Source: Flavobacteriales bacterium UBA3364 (lineage in GTDB: Bacteria; Bacteroidota; Bacteroidia; Flavobacteriales_F; PHOS-HE28). Taken from it: DNA of 15,571 nucleotides. The translations under genes and the position numbers were made by a program. The stretch is from positions 1-15,571 of the forward strand of contig DEQO01000009.1 in NCBI GenBank assembly GCA_002360495.1, given 5' to 3'. Below, piece after piece: positions 6,080 to 13,462 of this stretch (the first letter of the stretch is position 1; each line of letters begins with the position of its first letter). The notes beneath the pieces are model-generated. The model did no database searches. It was given only the letters and a program-made list of their open reading frames with translations, and was not told the DNA's origin.

Positions 6080-7498
6080 CTACGCACGCTTATTGCTCGT
6101 ATGTGCCCAAGATACGAGGGGCGCCGAAGGTTGTTGCGCGCGGATCCGCCAAGGCACGGGCCATCGGTTGTTCCAGCGGTTCCCTGCACCATGCAGCCAC
6201 CCGAGTGCGATCCCATCGAAGCAAGCCAGTGCAGTGCCGCGCGCATCAGTTGCGGGGATGGCCAAGCCACGCAAGTAGTTCAAAGCCGCCGTTCGATCGA
6301 GTTCCACGATCGGAAAGGTGTTGTGCTGAAGATCGACGGACAATGCAAGTGCGGGGTGGGGTCGAAGGTCATTGCCCTTGCGTTCGGCCAATGGAATGCC
6401 CGGGGAAAGCACCCGCAAGGCCTTCGAGAGTTCACGGATATCCGCTGACCGATCCTGCGTTACCGCGAATATCACCTCGCCCCGATCGATGGTGTTCCAA
6501 GAGCGGTCGGGGCGTAACCAGTGGACTGCTTCGTGTGATCGCTCGTTCGGGAACGTGCGTGGCGCCGAAGGAATGGTTCGATCCCCTTCCTTCCGCAGTG
6601 CAGCGATGAAGAAGCCTTCGCCGTTCACAAGATGGGGATAGCACCGGAGCCCGACCGTTCCTTGCCTTCCGGCCGCGACAACGCCCCAGGAAGGGTCCAC
6701 GGGTATCCCGATGCAAGTTGCCCCCTGTTCCATCAAGTGTGCGATTTGTGCCTCGTTCTCGGCCTCCTCCCATGTACATGTGCTGTAGATCAACGTACCG
6801 CCGGGCCTCAAACTGTGCCACGCATGGTCCAACGCCGCGCGTTGTGTGGTCGCACACTGTTGCACCAGCGCTGGCGACCATTGCTCGCGAGCGAACGGTT
6901 CCTTGCGGAACATGCCTTCCCCGGAACACGGCGCGTCGACGAGGATAAGGTCGAAGAAGTCGGGAAGCTCTTGCAACTCGTGCGGTGAGCTACCGGATAC
7001 AACGGTGTTGGATGCACCCCACTTGAACAGGTTCTCTTGCAGAACGCCCTGTCGCTTCCGGTCGATCTCGTTGGCGACGAGCAAGGAACCCGGTGAGAGC
7101 AAACTTCGGAGGTGCGTGGTCTTTCCACCCGGTGCGGCACATAGGTCCAGTGCACGAATGTCCTGTCCCCAAGGTCCGCTCGCTTTCATGGCTTGTTCCA
7201 ACAACATGCTGGATGCTTCCTGTACGTAGTAGCATCCGGCGTGCAACAACGGATCGAACGTGAACGAAGGCCGCTCCCCGAGGTAGCGCCCTGTAGCGCA
7301 CCAGGGTATGGGATCGGCTTGGGGGCCGGACCATTTCGCTACGTTCACCCGGATACTGACCGGGGAAGGTGTCGACAGGGCATGTTCGAGTGCTTCGGCT
7401 TCATCGCCGAGCAGTGCCCTGAGATGATCGTGGAAAGCATGATGGATCCGCGGGTTTGCTCCCGGCGCGCCAGTCCGTTTTGGAGCGGATCGGCCCAT
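6080..7498 (-). CDS. RsmF-like rRNA (cytosine-C5) methyltransferase
   Basis: A 472-residue NOL1/NOP2/Sun-family enzyme that transfers methyl from SAM to C5 of a cytosine, in E. coli RsmF at 16S rRNA C1407. The SAM site is LDLCAAPGGKT (117-127). The two catalytic cysteines are visible: Cys191 in DAPCSGEGMFRKE (release) and Cys241 in STCTWEEAENE (nucleophile). The N-terminal LLHAGCYYVQEASSMLL segment is typical. The C-terminal 150 residues, ending in a region with FDGIALGWLHGAGNRWNNRWP, resemble the RsmF PUA-like tail that distinguishes it from RsmB. It starts 6 bp after the purA stop and is probably the fourth gene of the fur operon. There is no alternative in-frame ATG before the SAM-binding core. 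The target base is inferred from family only. Confidence 0.9.
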   Translation of the reverse strand: MGRSAPKRTGAPGANPRIHHAFHDHLRALLGDEAEALEHALSTPSPVSIRVNVAKWSGPQADPIPWCATGRYLGERPSFTFDPLLHAGCYYVQEASSMLLEQAMKASGPWGQDIRALDLCAAPGGKTTHLRSLLSPGSLLVANEIDRKRQGVLQENLFKWGASNTVVSGSSPHELQELPDFFDLILVDAPCSGEGMFRKEPFAREQWSPALVQQCATTQRAALDHAWHSLRPGGTLIYSTCTWEEAENEAQIAHLMEQGATCIGIPVDPSWGVVAAGRQGTVGLRCYPHLVNGEGFFIAALRKEGDRTIPSAPRTFPNERSHEAVHWLRPDRSWNTIDRGEVIFAVTQDRSADIRELSKALRVLSPGIPLAERKGNDLRPHPALALSVDLQHNTFPIVELDRTAALNYLRGLAIPATDARGTALACFDGIALGWLHGAGNRWNNRWPVPWRIRAQQPSAPLVSWAHTSNKRA

Positions 7499-7504
7499 CG
7501 GCGA

Positions 7505-8779
7505 TCAGTGGACCGCCGCTGCTTGGCGATGCACGGTCTCCGCGCGATCAGGACCCAACGATACCAAGGTCACCGGCACGCCGACCCGTTCTTCGATCAT
7601 GGCGATGTAGCGCTCCAGGCCATGTGGAAGCGGAGTGTCGGTGCTGAGGTCTCCCCAGCCATCCACCTGTTGCAGGATCGGCTCCACCCGGCTGGTGATG
7701 TCGTACGGCATGCGGTCCGTGGCCTTGCCATCGACTTTGTACCCGGTGCAGATGCGCAGTTCGTCCATGTTGCTGAGCACATCGCTCTTCATCATGGCGA
7801 GTTCGGTGATACCGTTCACCATCACCGCGTAGTGCAGCGCTGGGAGATCGAGCCACCCACAACGCCGGGCTCGACCCGTGGTGCTGCCGAATTCCTGGCC
7901 CACGTTCCGGATGTGCTCCCCGGTGGCGTTCTCGAGTTCAGTAGGGAAGGGTCCGCTGCCAACGCGGGTGCAATACGCCTTGAAGATGCCGACCACCTTG
8001 TCGATGCGGTTCGGGGCGACACCGAGCCCCGTGCAGGCACCGGCGCTGATCGTGTTGCTGCTCGTCACGAAAGGATAGGTCCCGAAATCGATATCGAGCA
8101 ATGTCCCTTGGGCTCCTTCAGCCAGTACGCGCTTTCCGTTGCGCAAGGCCTGGTCCAGGTAATGCTCGCTATCGACCAACCGCATGCTCCGCAGCACGTC
8201 AACGGCAGCGAGCCATTCCTCCTCCGCTTCCTTCGGCGCTGCAGGACGACCGTACTGCAGCAACAAACGTTCGTGCTTTTTGGTCAAGGCACGGTAACGC
8301 TCCGACCGATCATGCAACTCCATGTCGCCCACACGCAAGCCGTTGCGGCCGGTCTTGTCCATGTAAGTGGGACCGATACCCTTCAGCGTGCTGCCGATCT
8401 TGGACGTTCCTTTCTCGGCTTCACTGGCGGCATCGAGTGCCCGATGTGTCGGGAGGATCAAGTGAGCACGGCGGGAGATGAGCAGGCTGTTGCGCACATC
8501 CACGCCGATGGCTTTGAGCGCGTTCACTTCCTTGAGGAAGATCACCGGGTCGATCACGACGCCGTTGCCGATCAGGTTCACCGTGTCCTCACGGAAGATG
8601 CCACTGGGGATGGTGTGCAGGACGTGTTTGCGTCCTTCGAACAACAAGGTGTGCCCCGCGTTGGGGCCGCCCTGGAAGCGGGCGATGACGTCATAGTCCG
8701 GCGCCACCACATCCACGACCTTGCCCTTGCCTTCGTCGCCCCATTGCGCGCCGAGCAGGACATCCATGCGTGCTCCCAT
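7505..8779 (-). CDS. purA: Adenylosuccinate synthetase
   Basis: A 424-residue cytosolic enzyme catalysing GTP-dependent condensation of IMP with aspartate to adenylosuccinate, the first committed step to AMP. All family hallmarks are present: QWGDEGKGK (12-20, with catalytic Asp14), GGPNAGHT (37-44, with catalytic His43), GIGPTYMDKTGRNGLR, EGAQGTLLDIDFGTYPFVTSSNT, GSTTGRARRCGWLD and VSLGPDR near the C-terminus. The length is full for the family. The ATG at 8779 lies 3 bp after the STAS stop; an ATG four codons further (8767, MDVLLG) is an equally plausible start. It is the third gene of the fur-STAS-purA-rsmF operon. In E. coli PurA is inhibited by (p)ppGpp, which makes the nearby rsh gene notable. 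Confidence 0.97.
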   Translation of the reverse strand: MGARMDVLLGAQWGDEGKGKVVDVVAPDYDVIARFQGGPNAGHTLLFEGRKHVLHTIPSGIFREDTVNLIGNGVVIDPVIFLKEVNALKAIGVDVRNSLLISRRAHLILPTHRALDAASEAEKGTSKIGSTLKGIGPTYMDKTGRNGLRVGDMELHDRSERYRALTKKHERLLLQYGRPAAPKEAEEEWLAAVDVLRSMRLVDSEHYLDQALRNGKRVLAEGAQGTLLDIDFGTYPFVTSSNTISAGACTGLGVAPNRIDKVVGIFKAYCTRVGSGPFPTELENATGEHIRNVGQEFGSTTGRARRCGWLDLPALHYAVMVNGITELAMMKSDVLSNMDELRICTGYKVDGKATDRMPYDITSRVEPILQQVDGWGDLSTDTPLPHGLERYIAMIEERVGVPVTLVSLGPDRAETVHRQAAAVH

Positions 8780-8782
8780 GGT

Positions 8783-9148
8783 TCAGGCGCTGAGCTTGGC
8801 CACGGCTTCGTCCACCGTTGCGGTGATGGTGAAGACCGTATCGAGCTTGGTCACGACGAAGAGTTGGCGAACGCTATGCGAAACGGCGGCGATCAAGGTA
8901 TCTCCACCGGCATTGCGCGTGCGCGTCAAAACATTGATCAGGATGTTCAGCCCGGTGCTGTTCATGTACTGCAACTCACCCATGTCGAGCACAACGGTCT
9001 TCTGGTCTCCGGCCAGCTCGTTGTCCAAGGTGGACATGAGCCGATCGGCTTGTTGCTGGTCCATCAAGCGGCCCTTCAGGTGGAAGACCTTGCAATTCCG
9101 CTCCTTTGAAACGGCGAGGTCGAACATCGGGCGGTCGGTCACGGTCAT
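8783..9148 (-). CDS. STAS-domain protein (anti-anti-sigma type)
   Basis: A 121-residue single STAS domain like SpoIIAA/RsbV. The ATG at 9148 overlaps the fur stop as ATGA, giving translational coupling. An upstream ATG (9181) would overlap fur by 37 bp and adds an unrelated leader. The core motif is TVVLDMGELQYMNSTGLNIL (51-70): Ser64 matches the serine phosphorylated in SpoIIAA, and Asn63 replaces the preceding Asp. In the family, the unphosphorylated protein binds an anti-sigma kinase and frees a sigma factor or other target. No GHKL kinase, PP2C phosphatase or sigma factor lies in the window, so it is an orphan switch. Its place between fur and purA suggests constitutive co-expression, not a partner-switching cassette. 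Confidence 0.88.
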   Translation of the reverse strand: MTVTDRPMFDLAVSKERNCKVFHLKGRLMDQQQADRLMSTLDNELAGDQKTVVLDMGELQYMNSTGLNILINVLTRTRNAGGDTLIAAVSHSVRQLFVVTKLDTVFTITATVDEAVAKLSA

Positions 9149-9606
9149 GGGGTTTGGCGTTTGGCTTGGCAATTTCGGCATACGCCGTGGATCTGGAGGG
9201 CGTGGTAACGAACCGTGAATCCCATCACCTCGGTGACGGTATTCCGGATCTGTTGGATGCGTGGGTCGCAGAACTCCTGCACTTCACCACATTGGGCGCA
9301 GACCAGGTGGTCGTGCTGTCGGTAGGAATGGGCTTTCTCGAACTGGGCCTGGGTGCCGATGAAGCGATGTCGGCGGACGAGCTCGCAGTCGATCAACAGG
9401 TCCATGGTATTGTAAAGGGTCGCCCTGCTGACACGGTACTTCTTCGTTTTCATGCGACCATAGAGCCGCTCGATGTCGAAATGTCCGTCGTGGGCGTAGA
9501 CCTCGCTCAATATGGCGAAGCGCTCCGGCGTCTTGCGGTGCCCGTGGCGTTCGAGGTACTCGCTGAAGATGCGCTGGACGTTGGCTTGTTGTTCGGCCAC
9601 CACCAT
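9145..9606 (-). CDS. Fur-family metal- or redox-responsive repressor
   Basis: A 153-residue Fur-family transcription factor. The ATG at 9606 (MVVAEQQANVQRIF) is chosen because translation further upstream runs through non-conserved sequence and the promoter-like element. The N-terminal winged helix ends with the recognition region VSRATLYNTMDLLIDCELVR (59-78). The dimerisation domain has HSYRQHDHLVCAQCGEVQEF (93-112). Structural zinc ligands are Cys103/Cys106 and Cys143/Cys146. His93, His98 and His100 are candidate regulatory-metal ligands. From sequence I cannot decide between Fur (iron), Zur and PerR. It is the first gene of a four-gene operon with STAS, purA and rsmF. A 19-bp inverted repeat just upstream suggests autoregulation. 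Confidence 0.9.
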   Translation of the reverse strand: MVVAEQQANVQRIFSEYLERHGHRKTPERFAILSEVYAHDGHFDIERLYGRMKTKKYRVSRATLYNTMDLLIDCELVRRHRFIGTQAQFEKAHSYRQHDHLVCAQCGEVQEFCDPRIQQIRNTVTEVMGFTVRYHALQIHGVCRNCQAKRQTP

Positions 9607-9613
9607 GTTACCG

Positions 9614-9621
9614 CAAAAGTA
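9614..9621 (-). promoter_or_regulatory. -7 promoter element of the fur operon
   Basis: On the minus strand TACTTTTG is an exact match to TAnnTTTG, the Bacteroidota sigma-A -7 element. It ends only 7 bp before the fur ATG, so transcription would begin at or next to the start codon, implying a leaderless or nearly leaderless mRNA. No clear TTTG -33 element lies 19-21 bp upstream; that stretch is occupied by an inverted repeat. Confidence 0.55.
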
Positions 9622-9633
9622 AGCGACACCGGG

Positions 9634-9652
9634 GGAGCATTTCCTATGCTCC
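9634..9652. promoter_or_regulatory. 19-bp inverted repeat, candidate Fur operator
   Basis: GGAGCAT (9634-9640) and ATGCTCC (9646-9652) are perfect 7-bp arms around a TTCCT spacer. The repeat lies 12 bp upstream of the fur -7 element, where a bound repressor would cover the -33 region. Length and symmetry suit a Fur-family dimer, although classical Fur, Zur and PerR boxes have a 1-bp spacer and AT-richer arms. Autoregulation is inferred. Confidence 0.45.
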
Positions 9653-9734
9653 GGCACGCTATCGCCACGATCCCATGAACAACTGCTGCGAACGGTCGGG
9701 TCCATGACCTTCGGCCATGGCGGCCCCACGGGTG

Positions 9735-9773
9735 CCAAGGGGCGCTTCTCCCAGCTTCAGGCTGGGGACTTGG
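9735..9773 (-). other. Nested hairpin after rsh
   Basis: A perfect 6-bp stem (9750-9755 with 9761-9766; CCCAGC / GCTGGG, 5-nt loop) sits inside a second inverted pair CCAAG (9735-9739) / CTTGG (9769-9773), about 25-60 bp beyond the rsh stop. It may end or stabilise the rsh transcript. There is no T-run, so termination is uncertain. Confidence 0.35.
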
Positions 9774-9796
9774 GGCTTGTTGTTCCCCGCTTCCCC

Positions 9797-12043
9797 CTAG
9801 TGGTCCACCCTCTCCACGCTCCTTACCCCGCGCACGCGCTTGAGCTTGTCCATAAGGGCGTTCAGGTGGTCGGTGTCATGCACATAGGCCATCACCTTGC
9901 CGGCGAAGATGCCATCGTTGCTCTCGAAACTGATCGCCCGCATGTTCACGTTGTGCTCGTGGCTGATGATGGTGGTGATCTTGTTCACCAGTCCCACATC
10001 ATCGATGCCGCTGAAGCGGATGCCGGCGAGGAACTCCACCGTGTCCTTGCCCTTCCATCGTGCCTTGACGATGCGGTAGGCGAAGTTGCTCATCAATTGC
10101 ACGGCATTCGGGCAGTTCACGCGGTGGATCTTGATGCCTTCACCTACGCTGATGAAACCGAACACATCATCACCTGCGATAGGATTGCAGCAGTCCGAGA
10201 GCTGGTAGTCTATCTTCTGCAGGTCATCCCCGATCAACAGCGGTGCACCCTTGTCGCCCCGGATACTCGCAACGACCTCCTCCAGGGACTGCTCCTCTTC
10301 ATTCCGCTTGATCTTGGGCAGCACGACACGCCCGCCCCGTATCTGCAGTTCCTGGATGGTCTCCAATACATGCTTGCCCCTGGCCACCTGGTAGTAGAGG
10401 TCCATGGGCGAACTGCTCCGGAAGTGTTCCACCAAAGCAGCGATGTTGGGGTTGTCCACTTTGGCGCCCCAGGTGCGCAGTTGGCGTTGCACAGCTTCGC
10501 GACCGACCACGGCGAGCTTGCGCTTCTGGTCACGAAGGGCTTGTTTGATCCGGTGGCGTGCCTTTGCGGTGACCACGTAGGTGAGCCAATCCTCCTTCGG
10601 CTGTTGCTTCTTGCTGGTGATCACCTCGATCTGGTCGCCGCTTTTCAAGGGCTGGCTCAACGGCACCAGCTTGTGGTTCACCTTGGCACCGATGCACTGC
10701 CGCCCGATCTGCGAGTGGATGTCGAAGGCGAAGTCCAATGCTGTGGCACCGGAAGGCAGGTTGCGCATTTCCCCGTTCGGGGTGAACACGACGATCTCGT
10801 CGCTGAAAAGGTTCAGCTTGAAATCGTTCACGAAATCCAACGCATTGCCGCCGGGTTCCTCCAGCACCTCGCGGATCCTGTTCAACCAATTGTCGAGCGC
10901 GTTGGTGTGTTCCTCGTCGTCCTTGTAGCGGTAGTGCGCGGCCAGGCCCATCTCGGCGATCTCATCCATCCGTTTGCTGCGGATCTGCACTTCCACCCAT
11001 CGGCCACCGGGGCTCATCACCGTGGTGTGCAGGCTCTCGTAGCCGTTGGCTTTGGGAAGGCTGATCCAATCGCGAAGGCGATCGGGGTTGGGTTGATAGT
11101 AGTCCGTGACGATGCTGTAGACCTTCCAGCAATCGGCCTTTTCCAGTTCGTTGCGCGTATCGATGATGATCCGGACGGCGAACACGTCATAGACCTCCTC
11201 GAAGCTGACATGCTTCTTGAGCATCTTGTTGTAGATGCTGTGTACGCTCTTCGGCCGCCCCTTGATCTCGTAGGCGAAGCCTTCTTTGTCCATCGCTTCG
11301 CGGATCGGCAGGATGAAGCGGCTGATGAAGCGCTTGCGAACGGCTTCCCCTTTCTTGAGACGCATGTTGATGTCCTCGTAGATCGCGGGTTCCTTGAAGC
11401 GGAGCGAGTGGTCCTCGAGTTCGCTCTTGATGTTGTACAGACCGAGCCGGTGTGCCAGCGGCGCATAGAGGAAGAGCGTTTCGCTGGCGATCTTCAACTG
11501 CTTGTCGCGCGCCATGCTGTCCAGCGTGCGCATGTTGTGCAGCCGATCGGCGAGCTTCACGAGGATCACGCGCACATCCTGGGCGAGCGTGAGCAACACC
11601 TTGCGGAAGTTCTCGGCTTGGATGCTGTCCGTGGTGAACTGCATGCCGCTGATCTTCGTAAGCCCATCGATGATGGTCGCGACGGTAGGGCCGAAGAGGT
11701 CCTTCACATCGTCCAACGTCAGGTCCGTGTCCTCCACGGTATCATGCAGCAATGCAGCGACCACGCTCGTGGTACCCAGACCGATCTCCTCCGCGCAGAT
11801 CCGGGCAACGGCGATGGGGTGATAGATGTAAGGTTCGCCGCTCTTGCGCCGCTGGTCCTTGTGTGCCTCCAACGCGATGTTGAACGCTTTACGGATCAAC
11901 CGGCTGTCCTCCGGTGTGCGCACTCCGCGGATGGAACGCAGCAAGCCGCGGTAACGGAGCAGGATCTCCGCTTTCTCCTTCTCCAGATCGATCTCCACCT
12001 TTTGCACGGGCGCCTTGCCCTGCGCGGCATCCGGGTTGCTCAT
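9797..12043 (-). CDS. rsh: Bifunctional (p)ppGpp synthetase/hydrolase (Rsh)
   Basis: A 748-residue RelA/SpoT homologue that makes and degrades the alarmone (p)ppGpp. The N-terminal hydrolase domain has the Mn2+ site: His75 (YIYHP), His100-Asp101 and Glu104-Asp105 in LLHDTVEDT, and Asp166 in KLADRLHNMRTL. All are intact, so hydrolysis should work. The synthetase domain (about 235-375) has GRPKSVHSIYNKM, DVFAVRIII, GYESLHTTV (334-342) and EVQIRSKRMDEIAE. The TGS domain follows (about 413-477; VVFTPNGEMRNLPSGATALDF). Near 600 SDCCNPIAGDD and HRVNCPNA mark the Cys-containing conserved domain, and the ACT domain closes the chain. The length is typical. It follows fahA by 26 bp and has its own -7-like element. 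It is the nutritional-stress sensor of the cell. Confidence 0.95.
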   Translation of the reverse strand: MSNPDAAQGKAPVQKVEIDLEKEKAEILLRYRGLLRSIRGVRTPEDSRLIRKAFNIALEAHKDQRRKSGEPYIYHPIAVARICAEEIGLGTTSVVAALLHDTVEDTDLTLDDVKDLFGPTVATIIDGLTKISGMQFTTDSIQAENFRKVLLTLAQDVRVILVKLADRLHNMRTLDSMARDKQLKIASETLFLYAPLAHRLGLYNIKSELEDHSLRFKEPAIYEDINMRLKKGEAVRKRFISRFILPIREAMDKEGFAYEIKGRPKSVHSIYNKMLKKHVSFEEVYDVFAVRIIIDTRNELEKADCWKVYSIVTDYYQPNPDRLRDWISLPKANGYESLHTTVMSPGGRWVEVQIRSKRMDEIAEMGLAAHYRYKDDEEHTNALDNWLNRIREVLEEPGGNALDFVNDFKLNLFSDEIVVFTPNGEMRNLPSGATALDFAFDIHSQIGRQCIGAKVNHKLVPLSQPLKSGDQIEVITSKKQQPKEDWLTYVVTAKARHRIKQALRDQKRKLAVVGREAVQRQLRTWGAKVDNPNIAALVEHFRSSSPMDLYYQVARGKHVLETIQELQIRGGRVVLPKIKRNEEEQSLEEVVASIRGDKGAPLLIGDDLQKIDYQLSDCCNPIAGDDVFGFISVGEGIKIHRVNCPNAVQLMSNFAYRIVKARWKGKDTVEFLAGIRFSGIDDVGLVNKITTIISHEHNVNMRAISFESNDGIFAGKVMAYVHDTDHLNALMDKLKRVRGVRSVERVDH

Positions 12044-12048
12044 CCGCC

Positions 12049-12056
12049 GAAAGTTA
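12049..12056 (-). promoter_or_regulatory. Candidate -7 element of rsh
   Basis: TAACTTTC on the minus strand matches TAnnTTTG at five of six defined positions and ends 5 bp before the rsh ATG. If used, the transcript would be leaderless. It lies in the 26-bp fahA-rsh gap. No clear -33 element is visible. Confidence 0.4.
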
Positions 12057-12069
12057 CGGCGTCAGGGCA

Positions 12070-13353
12070 TCATGCGAACGGCAGCGCAGGCAGCACCTTG
12101 GCTTCCACCTCCCCGAAACCGATACGCAACCCGTCCTTTTCGCAATGGCCGCGCATGGTCACGGTATCGCCATCGTTGATGAACTTGCGTTCTTCGCCGT
12201 TCGACAGTTGGATGGGTTTCGTGCCGCGCCAGGTCAATTCGAGCATGCTGCCGTAGCTGTCCGGTGTTGGCCCACTGATCGTTCCACTGGCCATCAGGTC
12301 CCCGCAACGCACATTGCAGCCATTCACGGTGTGGTGGGCCAATTGCTGCGCCATGCTCCAGTACAAGTGCTTGAAGTTGCTTCGGCAGATCGTGGTCGCT
12401 GCCCCGCCCTCCGGGGCGATGTCCACTTCCAAGGCGATATCGAAGGCTTCATGACCCTGGGTCCGCAAATAGGTGAGGGGCGTCGGATCCTGCGCAGGTC
12501 CTGCGGTACGGAAGGGTTCCAGTGCATCCAGGGTCACTACCCAGGTCGACATGGACGAAGCGAAGTTCTTTGCGAGGAAAGGCCCCAGCGGAACGTATTC
12601 CCAGCTCTGGATATCGCGCGCGCTCCAATCGTTGAAAAGCACTAATCCGAAGATGTGGTCAGCGGCCTCCGCTGTGGAAATGCGCTGCCCCAAGGGCTTT
12701 CCGGGGAAGGTGAGGAAGCCGACCTCCAGCTCGAAATCGAGTTGTTTCGTTGGACCGAAGACGGGTGGCGCGTTCGGGTCGGGGCGGGTCTGGCCCATCG
12801 GACGGTGGAGTGGAACACCGCTCGGGATCAGACTGCTCGCGCGACCGTGATAACCCACCGGCAAGTGCAGCCAGTTGGGAAGCAAGGCATTGGCCGGATC
12901 GCGGAACATGGTGCCGACGTTGGTCGCATGTTCCCTGCTGCTGTAAAAATCGGTGTAGTCGCCTACTTCAACGGGGATGTGCATCCTCACCTGGTCCGCG
13001 GGCAGGAGGGCGTCCTCGCGGAGCTCATTGTCATCGCGCAGTGTGGGGTTCTCCTCGCGGAAAAGTTCGCTCAGTCGTTCGCGTAAGGCACGCGCAGCAG
13101 GCTTTCCGAAGGCCATCAGGTCGTTCAGCCGCGATGCAAGGAAAGCCTCGCGCGCGATACCGGTGCCATCGAGTAGGCCCATGTCGGCCAGAATGCTCAG
13201 ATCGACCACCGTGTCGCCGATGCGTGTTGCTGGCAGGGGTGGCTCCCCATTCCAGGAGGCGATGCCGAAAGGGATGTTCTGGATGGGGAAATCGCTGCCT
13301 TTCGGCACACGGATCCATGAGCGGAGGGAGGGGTCGTTGGGAGGCTTGGTCAT
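12070..13353 (-). CDS. fahA: Fumarylacetoacetase
   Basis: A 427-residue cytosolic hydrolase that cleaves 4-fumarylacetoacetate to fumarate and acetoacetate, the last step of tyrosine/phenylalanine degradation. It has the N-terminal SH3-like part (1-125) and the catalytic fold. Residues equivalent to mouse FAH are visible at a near-constant offset: Asp135 (DYTDFYSSREH), His142 (general base), Glu208 and Glu210 (DFELEVG), Asp242 (FNDWSARDIQSWEY), Arg246, Gln249, Lys262 (LAKNF) and Glu372 (SMLELTW). The length is normal. No other tyrosine-degradation gene lies in the window. It is divergent from the 13463 gene, and rsh follows 26 bp downstream, so read-through into rsh is possible. The ATG at 13353 leads directly into the typical polar N-terminus. 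Confidence 0.96.
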   Translation of the reverse strand: MTKPPNDPSLRSWIRVPKGSDFPIQNIPFGIASWNGEPPLPATRIGDTVVDLSILADMGLLDGTGIAREAFLASRLNDLMAFGKPAARALRERLSELFREENPTLRDDNELREDALLPADQVRMHIPVEVGDYTDFYSSREHATNVGTMFRDPANALLPNWLHLPVGYHGRASSLIPSGVPLHRPMGQTRPDPNAPPVFGPTKQLDFELEVGFLTFPGKPLGQRISTAEAADHIFGLVLFNDWSARDIQSWEYVPLGPFLAKNFASSMSTWVVTLDALEPFRTAGPAQDPTPLTYLRTQGHEAFDIALEVDIAPEGGAATTICRSNFKHLYWSMAQQLAHHTVNGCNVRCGDLMASGTISGPTPDSYGSMLELTWRGTKPIQLSNGEERKFINDGDTVTMRGHCEKDGLRIGFGEVEAKVLPALPFA

Positions 13354-13374
13354 GACGGCGATCGGTGGCCTCGA

Positions 13375-13387
13375 TCAGGGATCCTGA
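13375..13387. promoter_or_regulatory. Inverted repeat upstream of fahA
   Basis: TCAGG-GAT-CCTGA is a perfect 5-bp-arm palindrome 21 bp upstream of the fahA ATG, within the 109-bp divergent gap (13354-13462). It could be an operator. On the minus strand GACCTTTG a little further upstream is an imperfect -7 match. On the plus strand TTTG (13423-13426) and CATCTTCA (13448-13455), 21 bp apart, are a weak candidate promoter for the next gene. All of this is tentative. Confidence 0.25.
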
Positions 13388-13462
13388 GCGGGCGGGGCAA
13401 AGGTCGCGATGCTGAACGAACGTTTGTAGCCCAAGATCCAAGTTCGCCATCTTCACACCGCC

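Larger units (their letters stand above)
9607..9796. other. Intergenic gap between rsh and fur
   Basis: This 190-bp gap holds, in minus-strand order, the hairpin behind rsh (9735-9773), a stretch with no recognisable element (9653-9734), the inverted repeat (9634-9652) and the -7 element (9614-9621). I see no credible small ORF or RNA gene in it. Confidence 0.45.

Noticed and set aside
7193..9109. 638-codon open frame on the plus strand
   Set aside because: It is antisense to purA, the STAS gene and the start of rsmF, with composition typical of a shadow and no domain or plausible start context.
9149..9181. Upstream ATG extending the STAS protein
   Set aside because: It would overlap fur by 37 bp and add residues unlike any STAS domain; the ATGA overlap at 9145-9148 is the natural start.
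9607..9738. N-terminal extension of the Fur-family protein
   Set aside because: The added residues are not Fur-like, and the extension would run through the -7 element and the inverted repeat.
9704..12256. 850-codon open frame on the plus strand
   Set aside because: It lies exactly antisense to rsh, whose product has every family motif. The plus-strand translation is rich in His, Asp and Val with no recognisable domain, as expected for a shadow frame in GC-rich DNA.
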